From Halobellus sp. LT62 (GTDB lineage: Archaea > Halobacteriota > Halobacteria > Halobacteriales > Haloferacaceae): 64,000 nt of DNA. The position numbers and the translations under genes were made by a program. The first letter of the stretch is position 1. The number at the start of each line of letters is the position of its first letter. The stretch is from NCBI RefSeq assembly GCF_037031285.1, contig NZ_JAYEZO010000001.1:1736001-1800000 (forward strand), read 5' to 3'. The notes under the pieces are model-generated. The model had not been told where the DNA came from and made no database searches. It saw only the letters and a program-made list of their open reading frames with translations. Shown here piece after piece: positions 1 to 8,106 of the stretch.

Positions 1-356
1 TTGATCTCGTCGTCGAGGTACGCGAGCGCGGCATCGACGAATCGGCGGTGGGACTTCTCGTGAGTGCGCTGTTTCGCGCCGGCCTTTCGCAGTACGACGG
101 GGCCGAGATACGGGATCTTCCGCCCCGGTGGCGGGGAGAACGCCGCCGTGAGCGGACCCTTCCGGAGTTCGAAAATCGGCAAGAGGCCGACGGGTTCTTC
201 TCCCTTGTAGCCGACGAGCGGGTGTAACGTCGTCCCGGTGTGGTCCGCGAAGACGTCAAGCGCCTCGCGGCGGTGAAACGGCGTGGCTCCGCCGGCGCGG
301 TCGACGAGGCGGTTCCACGCTTCGTCGTCGTGGAGGGTGCGGACGTCGATACTCAT
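1..356 (-). CDS. FemAB-like GNAT acyltransferase, N-terminal part (cut by window edge)
   Basis: The first 118 codons of a gene that runs off the left end of the window. I translated it directly: it begins MSIDVRTLHDDEAWNRLV and contains a proline-rich stretch (FSPPPGRKIPYLGPVVL) that aligns with the same region of the complete protein at 7098-8102, so the two are paralogues. The family is the FemAB/GNAT fold, which transfers amino-acyl or acyl groups, in bacteria to cell-wall precursors. Archaeal members sit in glycan clusters and probably modify surface sugars or lipids; that role is inferred. Its ATG overlaps the stop of the upstream phosphatase (ATGA), so the two are probably translated together. 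Confidence 0.8.
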   Translation of the reverse strand, partial: MSIDVRTLHDDEAWNRLVDRAGGATPFHRREALDVFADHTGTTLHPLVGYKGEEPVGLLPIFELRKGPLTAAFSPPPGRKIPYLGPVVLRKAGAKQRTHEKSHRRFVDAALAYLDDEI

Positions 357-1981
357 TCTAGATATCCGATATCCGCCAGACGCGTCTCGACGTCGGCGTC
401 GTCCGTCGCGACGGTCTCACCGCGGTAAGGCGGATACGATTCGGTTCCGGGCGGCTCGACGATCGGGAGGACCGTCCCGTCCATCCGGTCACTGACGGGA
501 ACGCCGAGCGTCGCCAGAACCGTGGGAGCGACGTCGAACAGGTGTGCGCCCTCGATGGTCTCCGACTCGACGTCCGATCCGGCGACGCCGATGATGCCGT
601 GGCGTTTGTGTGTCCACGGTTCGCGCGGCGAGCCGAAGGTATCCTCGCGGAGCGACGCCGAGAGCGTGTGCTCGAATTCCCTCGGGACGAGTATGATATC
701 TGGGGCCTCCTCGATGTAGGGGCCGTGAAACACCTCTTCGCGCGGGATCACACCATCAAAAACAGGCTCGCTCTCGGGCGTTTGAAGCGATTCGAACGTC
801 TCGATGAGTTCGGCGCGGACGTCCCGATACTCGTCGGGGCTCACCGTCCCGTCGGGCTCGCGTCCTTCGAGATTGAGTCGGAGTCCGAGTTCGATTCGAT
901 CGCGGAGGTACGCCGTCGAATCCGGGAAGTCGACCGTCTCTTCGGCGGCCGCGGCGAGATCGGGCGGAACGACGCGTAACACGAGTCCGTCGAGTCGGAG
1001 TCGCCGCAGAACGGCTTCGATCCGCTGGCTGGTGATCCCAACGTTCGCCGCGGCGGCGAGGGCTCGGATGGCTAGCGAAGAGTCGTCGGGGGACGCGACC
1101 TCGCCGGTGTCACCGGTCCGGAGCCGCTCCGTCGAGATCTTCGACCACGACGGTTTCTCACCGTCGGTGGTCGTCTCGACGTACCCGCGGTCACGAAGGA
1201 GCACGTTCGGACGGACCTCATAACCCGAGCAGGGGCCGATCCCGTGATCGCTGACGATCACGACCGTCTTGGGCGGAAACGCCTTTATCGTGGCTTCGAC
1301 CTCCGCGTCGATCGCGGCGTACACCCGATCTGGCGCGTCGCCGTCGGGGAACTCGTGGAAGACGGTGTCGCTCTGTTGGAACTGCACGAACGCGAACTCC
1401 GGGTCTTCCCGGTCGAGCAGGTAGCGAAACGCCTTCCCGCGCATTCCGATCAGTTCCTCGTAGCCGTCTACGCGTTCGTCTTTCGAGGCCCCCTCGCGGA
1501 GTTGCCTGTTGTAGAGTCGGTACTCGCCGATCGCGTCTCGGACCTCCTCGAGGAGCCCGGACGGGTGGCACTCGGGGTCCTCCGGCGCAATGTAGCCCGG
1601 AATCAACGCCCCCTCGAACGACGAGGGCGGATGCGTGACCGGCACGTTCACGACGACGCTCGTGAGCCCCTGTGCGGAACAGAGATCCCAGAGCGTCCGC
1701 TCTCTGACGTCCGTCGAGTTGACCACGTCCCAGTCGTAGCCGTCGAACCGAAGAAACCCGTAGACGCCGTGTTTCCCCGGGTTGACACCGGTGTAAATCG
1801 ACGGCCACGCACTCGGCGTCCACGGCGGCAGTTGCGATTCGAGCGGACCGCTCGCTCCCGACGCCAAAATCGACTCGATCGTCGGCACGGTCCCGCGAGA
1901 GAGTCGGGAGAGCACGTCCCCGCTGAGCGCGTCGATCCCGATCACGAGCGTTCGGGGACCCGCTGCACCTGTCTCAGACAT
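353..1981 (-). CDS. Alkaline phosphatase superfamily phosphodiesterase/nucleotide pyrophosphatase
   Basis: A 542-residue AlkP-superfamily hydrolase of the type I phosphodiesterase/nucleotide pyrophosphatase branch, predicted cytoplasmic because no signal peptide is visible. Features seen: an N-terminal metal-binding Asp in VIGIDALSG, a likely nucleophile segment TPSAWPSIYTG about 40 residues later, and a later metal-site motif SDHGIGP near residue 245. The start chosen is the ATG at 1981, giving MSETGAAG. A GTG six codons upstream is possible, but a TAACAAAGCC box lies 28.5 bp above the ATG, which fits a leaderless start there. It is co-transcribed with the FemAB-like gene through an ATGA overlap. 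Substrate unknown; a phosphorylated glycan or nucleotide sugar is a reasonable guess from context. Confidence 0.87.
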   Translation of the reverse strand: MSETGAAGPRTLVIGIDALSGDVLSRLSRGTVPTIESILASGASGPLESQLPPWTPSAWPSIYTGVNPGKHGVYGFLRFDGYDWDVVNSTDVRERTLWDLCSAQGLTSVVVNVPVTHPPSSFEGALIPGYIAPEDPECHPSGLLEEVRDAIGEYRLYNRQLREGASKDERVDGYEELIGMRGKAFRYLLDREDPEFAFVQFQQSDTVFHEFPDGDAPDRVYAAIDAEVEATIKAFPPKTVVIVSDHGIGPCSGYEVRPNVLLRDRGYVETTTDGEKPSWSKISTERLRTGDTGEVASPDDSSLAIRALAAAANVGITSQRIEAVLRRLRLDGLVLRVVPPDLAAAAEETVDFPDSTAYLRDRIELGLRLNLEGREPDGTVSPDEYRDVRAELIETFESLQTPESEPVFDGVIPREEVFHGPYIEEAPDIILVPREFEHTLSASLREDTFGSPREPWTHKRHGIIGVAGSDVESETIEGAHLFDVAPTVLATLGVPVSDRMDGTVLPIVEPPGTESYPPYRGETVATDDADVETRLADIGYLE

Positions 1982-2004
1982 ACGCCGGAAATCGCACACA
2001 GTTC

Positions 2005-2014
2005 GGCTTTGTTA
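2005..2014 (-). promoter_or_regulatory. TAACAAAGCC box upstream of the phosphatase gene
   Basis: On the minus strand the box reads TAACAAAGCC, centred 28.5 bp upstream of the ATG at 1981. This is where a haloarchaeal TATA box would sit for a leaderless mRNA, but the sequence is not a classic TTTAWA box. The same 10-mer recurs at 7065, 15165 and 19383. Confidence 0.5.
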
Positions 2015-2275
2015 GCCCCACGATACGCCCGAATCTGTCGTCGGATGCACGGATTTCGCGGTGCCTCTCGGAAGTCGACCAACGGCGAAACCGACCTCGC
2101 CGATCTGGGAGTGTCGTCGGTTGCAGGTGAGCAGTCGGAGACCGCGCGATCACGGGGAAAACGGAAAGATCGACATCGATGAAAACGATTCTGTAGGGCT
2201 GTGTACCGCGAAATTAGCTTCTCTGGTAAACCCCCGACTGCGTCGAAGTCTGGCGCTACGGCGGAACGTATCGCA

Positions 2276-2283
2276 TAACAAAG
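2276..2283 (+). promoter_or_regulatory. TAACAAAG box, likely promoter of the acyltransferase operon
   Basis: TAACAAAG followed immediately by TGCTCCAG. The leader upstream of glmS has the same box followed by GTGCTCCAG, so the two promoters share sequence beyond the box itself. If it acts like the other copies, transcription would begin near 2308 and leave a long untranslated leader before 2456. Confidence 0.35.
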
Positions 2284-2455
2284 TGCTCCAGCGGAGATGG
2301 TCCGACAGATCACCCGACGGTTGGAACACCGTCGCGGACGGACGATCTAGCGCAGTTACCACCGCTATGAGACGCAGTTACAACCTGAGTAAACCGAACC
2401 GGAGTAGAGCCACCGATCGTCGGGCATCGAGCGGCAGTCAACCGCACGCGGGCAG

Positions 2456-3067
2456 ATGACGAAGTCGAACGACTCCCGCCCGGACGCGGTGGGAACCGAC
2501 ACCGGGATCGACGCCGACACCGAGATCGACGACGGCGTGCGAATCGGTGGCGACGACAGCGACGCCCCGACGGTGATCGGCGCTGGGGCGCGGATCCGCT
2601 CGGGGACGGTTATCTATCCGGACGTGCGGATCGGCGAGAACTTCACGACCGGGCACGACGCGGTCGTCCGCGAGGACACGTGGATCGGCGACGACGTGCT
2701 CGTCGGGACGAAAACCGTGATCGACGGCACCACGACGATCGGCGATCGGACGAGCCTCCAGACCGGCGTCTACGTCCCCAGCGAAACGTCGATCGGATCC
2801 GACGTGTTCGTCGGCCCACGGGCGGTGCTGACAAACGATCCCTACCCCGCTCGGACCGACGTCGAGCTGGTTGGGCCGGCGTTGAAAGACGGCGTCAGCG
2901 TCGGGGCGAACGCGACGCTGTTACCGGGGGTCACGATCGGTGAACGAGCGTTCGTCGCGGCCGGGGCAGTCGTCACCGAGGACGTTCCCCCGGAAACGCT
3001 CGCGGTCGGCGCGCCGGCGAGACACCGGCCGCTCCCCCCCGAACTCGACGGGAGGAACGAGCTCTGA
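2456..3067 (+). CDS. Hexapeptide-repeat (left-handed beta-helix) N-acyltransferase
   Basis: 203 residues made almost entirely of hexapeptide repeats of the kind found in trimeric left-handed beta-helix acyltransferases (for example [44 protein letters not shown]), ending in the typical [18 protein letters not shown] segment. Family members such as WbpD/WlbB acetylate amino groups on UDP-sugars using acetyl-CoA; this specific substrate is inferred. It is first in an operon: its TGA shares one base with the ATG of the nucleotide-sugar dehydrogenase (TGATG), and a DUF354 protein and a deacetylase follow. Together they look like a route to an N-acetylated uronic acid used in surface glycan. Confidence 0.88.
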   Translation: MTKSNDSRPDAVGTDTGIDADTEIDDGVRIGGDDSDAPTVIGAGARIRSGTVIYPDVRIGENFTTGHDAVVREDTWIGDDVLVGTKTVIDGTTTIGDRTSLQTGVYVPSETSIGSDVFVGPRAVLTNDPYPARTDVELVGPALKDGVSVGANATLLPGVTIGERAFVAAGAVVTEDVPPETLAVGAPARHRPLPPELDGRNEL

Positions 3068-4575
3068 TGACCGGACTCTACGAGTCCGATCTCACACCGT
3101 CAGCGCAGCGAGACGCCTTGGTGAGCGGAGAGGTTCCGATTGCCGTGTACGGGCTGGGGAAGATGGGCCTGCCCGTCGCGTCGGTGCTGGCGGACGTGAC
3201 GGGTTCTGTGATCGGTGCCGACGTCGACCAAGACGTCGTCGACGCCGTTCGGCACGGGGAGTGTCACGTCACGGGGGAGCCCGGGCTGCCGGAGCTCGTC
3301 GCCGAAATGGTCGCCGCGGACCGACTGCGAGCGGTGTCAGACCCCACTGAAGCCGCCGAGTCCGCGGCGGTGCACGTCATCGTCGTGCCGACGCTCTTAG
3401 ACGACTCCGACGAGGTGGATTTATCCGCGCTCGGGTCGGTGCTACGCGACATCGCCGCGGGGCTCGATCCCGGCGACACCGTCTGTCTGGAATCGACGGT
3501 GCCGCCGCGGACGTGCGAGGACGTCGTCGTCCCGCGGCTGGCCGGTCGCAGCGGCCTCGACCCGGCCTCGTTCGGCGTCGCGTTCTGCCCGGAGCGGACA
3601 CTCAGCGGACGCGCGCTGACGGACATCAGGGAGGCGTACCCGAAAGTCGTCGGCGGCGTCGACGACGAGAGCACTAGGGTCGCCGCGCTGCTGTACGACG
3701 AAGTGACCGAAAACGACGTCATCACGCTCCCGGACGCGACGACCGCCGAGGCGACGAAAGTGTTCAGCGGCGTCTACCGCGACGTCAACATCGCGCTGGC
3801 GAACGAGTTCGCCCGGTACGCAGACGAGCTAGCCATCGACGTCAGAGACGCCATCTCCGCCGCCAACAGTCAGCCCCACGCCAACATCCTCTCGCCGGGG
3901 CCCGGCGTCGGCGGGCACTGTATCCCGGTGTACCCACACTTCCTGCTCTCGCCGTTCGACGTCGAAAGCCCCCTCACGCGAGTCGGACGCGCGGTCAACG
4001 AGTCGATGCCCGCGTTCACGGTCGACCTCGTGCGCGACGCGCTGGCGGACGCCGGCGTCGAGACCGCGGACGCGACGGTGCTCCTCCTGGGGACGACGTA
4101 CCGTCCCGGCGTGGCGGAGACGCGGAACAGCCCCGCCCTGCCGATCGCGGAGGGGCTGGCGAAGTACGGCGCGGACGTCTACAGCAGCGACCCGGTCGTC
4201 GACGGTCCCGACCAAATTGCCGCCGAACCGGTCTCACTGCGACAGGGCCTCGATCTCGATCCGGACGCGATCGTCGTCGTGACGCCGCACGAGGAGTTCA
4301 CGTCGATCGATTGGGCGAACGTCGAGCCGACGGTCGTCGTCGACTGTCACGACGCCCTCGGTCTGGACGGGACCGCGCACGCCGAGTACGCTATCGGGTC
4401 CCCGAGAGCGCGGGCGACGGTAGCAGCCGAAGCGGGCGCGGCTGAAAACACGACACGCAGCGATTCGGAAGCGGTGAGTCACGGATCCGACGGGACAGAT
4501 CGAACTGCGACCGTTTTCGACGGGGGAGACCTCGGTGCCGCGAGTCGGGAGGGGGGCGACCGGAGCGAGCGATGA
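3067..4575 (+). CDS. UDP-N-acetylmannosaminuronate-type nucleotide sugar dehydrogenase
   Basis: 502 residues of the UDP-glucose/GDP-mannose dehydrogenase family. It oxidises the C6 alcohol of a nucleotide sugar to the acid in two NAD-dependent steps. Seen: Rossmann motif YGLGKMGLP near residue 30, central domain, catalytic Cys285 in the motif GPGVGGHCIPV, and the C-terminal UDP-binding domain (LLLGTTYRPGV, AETRNSPAL). The family usually ends near residue 430-440; about 50 extra residues after 445 are polar, low in complexity and probably disordered. It overlaps the preceding gene by one base and the next gene by four (ATGA), showing tight coupling. WecC/WbpA-like function is likely, but the exact sugar cannot be read from sequence. 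Confidence 0.9.
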   Translation: MTGLYESDLTPSAQRDALVSGEVPIAVYGLGKMGLPVASVLADVTGSVIGADVDQDVVDAVRHGECHVTGEPGLPELVAEMVAADRLRAVSDPTEAAESAAVHVIVVPTLLDDSDEVDLSALGSVLRDIAAGLDPGDTVCLESTVPPRTCEDVVVPRLAGRSGLDPASFGVAFCPERTLSGRALTDIREAYPKVVGGVDDESTRVAALLYDEVTENDVITLPDATTAEATKVFSGVYRDVNIALANEFARYADELAIDVRDAISAANSQPHANILSPGPGVGGHCIPVYPHFLLSPFDVESPLTRVGRAVNESMPAFTVDLVRDALADAGVETADATVLLLGTTYRPGVAETRNSPALPIAEGLAKYGADVYSSDPVVDGPDQIAAEPVSLRQGLDLDPDAIVVVTPHEEFTSIDWANVEPTVVVDCHDALGLDGTAHAEYAIGSPRARATVAAEAGAAENTTRSDSEAVSHGSDGTDRTATVFDGGDLGAASREGGDRSER

Positions 4576-5702
4576 GCCGCGTCCAGTTCGACGTCACGCA
4601 TCCGGCGCACGTGCACCTGTTCAGACACGCGATCGGGGAACTCGTCGCCGACGGGAACACCGTCGCGGTCAGTTCGCGGGAGAAGGAGATCACGACCGAC
4701 CTGCTCGACGCGTACGGCATCGAACACACGGTCCTCTCCGAGAAGGGAGTCCGGAAGGCGGCGCTGCTCTCCGAGTGGGTCCTCCGAGATGTGAGGACGC
4801 TGCGGTTCGCCGCCCGCTTCGATCCCGACGTGATCGTGAGCCGACTCAGCCCGACAGCGGTGCACGCCGCGGCGATGGTTGGGGCGGGGTCGGTGGCGTT
4901 TCACGACCACGAGGGGACGAACCGGTTGGCGAGTCTCCTTGCACCGTTCACCGACCGACTCTGCACGCCATCGACGTTCGAGGCTGACTTCGGCGCGTCG
5001 CACGATCGCCACGACGGCGTCCAAGAGTTGGCGTACCTCCACCCCGATCGGTTCGAACCGAACCGCGAACGGTTGCGCGAATTTGGGGTGAACCCGGACG
5101 AGCCGTACGTAGTCCTTCGGTTCGTCGAGATGGGCGCGCATCACGACGTCGGCTTATCAGGCATCTCGGCGGCCGCGAAGCGACGGCTCGTCGACGAACT
5201 ATCCGCGGACGCGGCGGTGTACGTTTCCTCGGAGGGAGCGGTCCCGACGGAAACCGACGCGGAGCCGGTTCCCGTTCCGCCCGCGCTGATGCACGACCTC
5301 CTGAGCGAGGCGTCGCTCTTCGTCACCGACTCGAACACGATGGCGACCGAGGCCGGCCTCTTGGGCACGCCGACGATCAGGTCGGGCGCGTACGCGGAGA
5401 CAACCGAGTTCAGTAACTTCGAGGTGCTCGCCGAGGCGGGCCTCGTCGAATCGGTCCCCGCGGAGGATCGCGCCGTCGAGCGCGCAGTAACGCTGTTCGA
5501 AGATCCGAACGCCGAGCGTCGGTGGCAGCGGCGACGGGACGACTACGTCGCCGACAAACCCGACCTCACCGACTACATCGTCGACACGACACTTTCGGTC
5601 GCGACGGACGCGCCGCGCGAGACCGACGTGAGCGCCCGGCGACACCGAGGGCTGGAGGACGAACCAGCGCGAGCGGTCCCGCGAGGAGAGGGCGATGACT
5701 GA
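4572..5702 (+). CDS. DUF354 family protein (GT-B glycosyltransferase-like)
   Basis: 376 residues. The start FDVTHPAHVHLFRHAI followed by a segment on returning from the substrate loop (VSSREKEITTDLLD) is characteristic of DUF354, a family with the two-domain GT-B fold seen in glycosyltransferases and UDP-GlcNAc 2-epimerases. A late segment, SNTMATEAGLLGTPTIRS, resembles the donor-sugar binding region of GT-B enzymes. The last 40 residues are charged and poorly conserved-looking. It lies between the nucleotide-sugar dehydrogenase (ATGA overlap) and the deacetylase (8-base overlap), so it probably uses the sugar made by its neighbours. No enzyme activity has been assigned to the family that I can cite with confidence. 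Confidence 0.85.
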   Translation: MSRVQFDVTHPAHVHLFRHAIGELVADGNTVAVSSREKEITTDLLDAYGIEHTVLSEKGVRKAALLSEWVLRDVRTLRFAARFDPDVIVSRLSPTAVHAAAMVGAGSVAFHDHEGTNRLASLLAPFTDRLCTPSTFEADFGASHDRHDGVQELAYLHPDRFEPNRERLREFGVNPDEPYVVLRFVEMGAHHDVGLSGISAAAKRRLVDELSADAAVYVSSEGAVPTETDAEPVPVPPALMHDLLSEASLFVTDSNTMATEAGLLGTPTIRSGAYAETTEFSNFEVLAEAGLVESVPAEDRAVERAVTLFEDPNAERRWQRRRDDYVADKPDLTDYIVDTTLSVATDAPRETDVSARRHRGLEDEPARAVPRGEGDD

Positions 5703-6660
5703 GATCGAGTCGGCAACCGCGGCGGACGACGGTGTCAGGGAACGCGTCGAGGCCCGTCGTCGGCGACAGGTCCCCGAGGGCAAGTCGTTCGCGCTTTGTC
5801 TCACGCACGACGTCGACCGTCCGTACAAGACGTATCAGTCGATCTACTACGCGGTTAGTCAAGGGAAGCTCTCGCAACTGAAATCGCTGCTTCCGGGGCG
5901 GAATCCGTACTGGTCGTTCGATCGGATCAAAGCGATCGAGTCCGACCTCGGCGTCCGCTCCTCGTTCAACTTCCTCGACGAGCAGTCGCTCTTCACCGAC
6001 CGGCCGCGGCGAGAGCTCCTCAGCCCGGAGTCGTGGATGCGCTATGCCGGGCGATACGAGCTCACCGATCCGAAGATCATCGATCTGATCCACGACCTCG
6101 ACGCGGGCGGGTGGGAGATCGGGCTACACGGGTCCTACGACTCCTACCGGGACCGCGAGCGGCTTCGCGCCGAGAAACGGGGCCTCGAATCGGTGTTGGG
6201 TCGGGAAGTCTCCGGAATCAGACAGCATCACCTCAACCTCTCGGTGCCCGATACGTGGCGACACCACTCGGCGATCGGTCTCGACTACGACACGTCTCTC
6301 GGATCGTCGGTCGAGTACGGGTTCCAGCACGGCTATGGGATCGTGCGTCCCTTCGACGACTCGTTCGTCGTGTTCCCGCTGACCGCGATGGAAATCGCGT
6401 TGCCCATCGACCGCGATCCGCAGGCCGCGTGGGAGGTCGTCGAATCGCTCCTCCTCGAAGCCCGAGAGAACGGTGCGGTGATGAGCGTGCTCTGGCATCC
6501 GCGGTTCTTCTGCGAGGACACGCCGGCGTACGGCCCGCTCTACGAGCGGTTAATCGAGCGCGCGCTGGAACTCGACGCGTGGGTCGGGCCCCCCGGGGAG
6601 TTATACGAACGGCTCGATCACCCCTCGTCGACGGCGGGTCACGCGTCTCCCTCGGACTGA
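5695..6660 (+). CDS. Polysaccharide deacetylase-like (NodB homology) protein
   Basis: 321 residues with NodB-type features: an early LTHDVDRP motif (Asp39, Asp41) corresponding to the catalytic and metal aspartates, and GLHGSYDSYRD around His145 for the metal histidine. A late VLWHPRFF fits the final motif. The family removes N-acetyl groups from polysaccharides or lipid-linked sugars in a metal-dependent reaction. There is no signal peptide, so it presumably acts on a cytoplasmic precursor. It is last in the four-gene glycan operon and overlaps the DUF354 gene by eight bases. Its 3' end also overlaps the opposing DUF5789 gene by 22 bp. Confidence 0.82.
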   Translation: MTEIESATAADDGVRERVEARRRRQVPEGKSFALCLTHDVDRPYKTYQSIYYAVSQGKLSQLKSLLPGRNPYWSFDRIKAIESDLGVRSSFNFLDEQSLFTDRPRRELLSPESWMRYAGRYELTDPKIIDLIHDLDAGGWEIGLHGSYDSYRDRERLRAEKRGLESVLGREVSGIRQHHLNLSVPDTWRHHSAIGLDYDTSLGSSVEYGFQHGYGIVRPFDDSFVVFPLTAMEIALPIDRDPQAAWEVVESLLLEARENGAVMSVLWHPRFFCEDTPAYGPLYERLIERALELDAWVGPPGELYERLDHPSSTAGHASPSD

Positions 6661-6896
6661 TACGGCTCGCCGACCGCCTCGCGGGGGAGCGTGTTGTGCA
6701 GTTCCGATTCGAGGTCCTCCGCCGACTCGAACCTGTCGCTCGACGTCTCTTCGATCAGCTCGCCGAAGTTCTCCGAGCCGTCCGCCAACAGGAGCGTGAC
6801 GTCTGCGAACTCGTCGGCCGCGTTCGCGCGGTCGATCGGATACTCCAGCGTTTCGAGCGCCTCTCTGACGTGGCTGAATTTCACTTCTCTGCCCAT
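6639..6896 (-). CDS. DUF5789-type small haloarchaeal protein
   Basis: 85 residues from MGREVKFSHVREALE to YQSEGDA. The ORF is open further upstream, but the acidic, conserved-looking part begins at this ATG (6896). It matches my memory of DUF5789, a small haloarchaeal family of unknown function, by the opening KFS and by its length. It is convergent with the deacetylase and overlaps its last 22 bp, so the tails of two genes share DNA. No catalytic residues or membrane segments are visible. Confidence 0.72.
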   Translation of the reverse strand: MGREVKFSHVREALETLEYPIDRANAADEFADVTLLLADGSENFGELIEETSSDRFESAEDLESELHNTLPREAVGEPYQSEGDA

Positions 6897-7064
6897 ACCT
6901 TTCGTACGTCGACACGATACTTGAAGCTGCTCCGTCGGAGAGTGATTCGAGGGCGGACTCGCCCGGGGTAGTGCGGGCGAGAACGAGCTAATCACACGAC
7001 TCCGTCGACGAGAGGTCGTCGTATGCGCCGAGAGCGTGCAGGTGATATGACAGTATGAGCGAGT

Positions 7065-7074
7065 TAACAAAGCC
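7065..7074 (+). promoter_or_regulatory. TAACAAAGCC box upstream of the FemAB-like gene
   Basis: Exact copy of the box, centred 28.5 bp before the ATG at 7098. It is followed by a small stem-loop at 7073-7088. Confidence 0.5.
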
Positions 7075-7088
7075 TCCGAGACCGGAGG
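7073..7088 (+). repeat. Inverted repeat CCTCCG-AGAC-CGGAGG covering a Shine-Dalgarno-like site
   Basis: Perfect 6-bp stem with a 4-base loop directly after the promoter-like box. The right arm contains GGAGG nine bases before the ATG. If the transcript includes this region, the stem would hide the ribosome site; if the mRNA is leaderless, it is DNA-level only. Confidence 0.4.
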
Positions 7089-7097
7089 ATACACCCA

Positions 7098-8102
7098 ATG
7101 GAACTCGAACGGCTCTCGCTATCGGAGTGGGACGACGCACTCCCGAAAACCGGATTCGAGGTGTTCCACTTCCCGGAGGCGCTGTCCGTGCTCGACGATC
7201 ACACGCCCGGGCAAATGGAGTTACTCGGCGGATTCAAAGGCGACAGACCGACGGCACTGATCCCGGTTTTCGTTCGAGAGCACGCGGTGGGCCGGGTCGT
7301 GACCTCACCGCCGCCGGGGATGGGCGTTCCCCGCCTCGGTCCGGTTTTGATGCCAGCGAGTCCGAAGCGTCGGAAACAGGAGAAAGTGAACCAGACCTTC
7401 GCGGAACTCGTCATCGACGAACTGGGTCTCACCGCCTCGACGACACTGTTTTCGATGGTGTGTCACTCTCGATTCAGCGATCCCCGGCCGTTCGGCTGGG
7501 CCGACTTCGACGTCGGGACGCGATTCACCTATCGGCTCGATCTCGCCGGCCGGGAACCAGAATCGGTGCTCTCGACCGCGAGTAAGAGTCTCCGCCGCGA
7601 GGTGAACGACGCCCGCGAGTTAGATCTCAGCGTCGATCGCGAAGGGATCGATTCCGTAAAGCGGATCTTCGAGGACACGCGCGACCGATACGCCGAACAG
7701 GGCGAGACCTTCCCCCAGACGTGGCCGTACGTCCGTGACCTCTTCACGGCACTCGGTGAGTACGCGAGGGTCTACGTCGCCAGAGACGGTGACGGCGAAT
7801 TTCTCACCGGCGTCACAGTCCTGTACTCCCCCCAAGACGCGTACTTCTGGCAGGGCGGCAGTCGGACGGTTCACGACGGCGTCGCCGTGAACAGCCTGCT
7901 CCACTGGCGCGTGATCGACGACATCATTCGGGATCCGCCGGTAGAGACCCTCCGATTCTACGACCTGCACGGAGCCAACACCGAGCGGCTCTGTCGCTAC
8001 AAGAGCAAATTCGGCGGCGATCTGATCCCGTATCACTCCGTCGATACGAACGGGTACCGTATGGACGTCGCAAAGCGCGTCTACGAGCGGTTCGTGCGGT
8101 GA
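7098..8102 (+). CDS. FemAB-like GNAT acyltransferase
   Basis: 334 residues, complete paralogue of the truncated protein at 1-356. Two GNAT-like halves are apparent: an N-terminal part with the proline-rich TSPPPGMGVPRLGP segment, and a C-terminal part with VNSLLHWRVIDDII and the ending LCRYKSKFGGDLIPYHS, which is typical of FemAB-like or BioF2-like acetyltransferases. In bacteria these attach amino acids to lipid-linked cell-wall precursors. In archaea without murein, the acceptor is more likely a glycan or glycolipid; this is inference. It is followed after four bases by a glycosyltransferase gene, so the two are one transcription unit. Confidence 0.85.
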   Translation: MELERLSLSEWDDALPKTGFEVFHFPEALSVLDDHTPGQMELLGGFKGDRPTALIPVFVREHAVGRVVTSPPPGMGVPRLGPVLMPASPKRRKQEKVNQTFAELVIDELGLTASTTLFSMVCHSRFSDPRPFGWADFDVGTRFTYRLDLAGREPESVLSTASKSLRREVNDARELDLSVDREGIDSVKRIFEDTRDRYAEQGETFPQTWPYVRDLFTALGEYARVYVARDGDGEFLTGVTVLYSPQDAYFWQGGSRTVHDGVAVNSLLHWRVIDDIIRDPPVETLRFYDLHGANTERLCRYKSKFGGDLIPYHSVDTNGYRMDVAKRVYERFVR

Positions 8103-8106
8103 TTCG

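Larger units (their letters stand above)
1982..2455. other. Intergenic region between divergent glycan genes
   Basis: About 470 bp with no convincing protein. It carries the minus-strand box at 2005-2014 and a plus-strand variant, TAACAAAG, at 2276-2283. The latter would start an mRNA about 148 nt before the acyltransferase. Inside that leader, a 31-codon ORF (ATG at 2367) ends in an ATGA overlap with the acyltransferase start. It has no recognisable content and no box at the right distance, so I do not call it a gene. Confidence 0.5.

Noticed and set aside
2367-2459. 30-residue ORF overlapping the hexapeptide acyltransferase start (ATGA)
   Set aside because: An ATGA overlap alone is common by chance in open GC-rich frames, and no promoter box lies at the right distance from its ATG.
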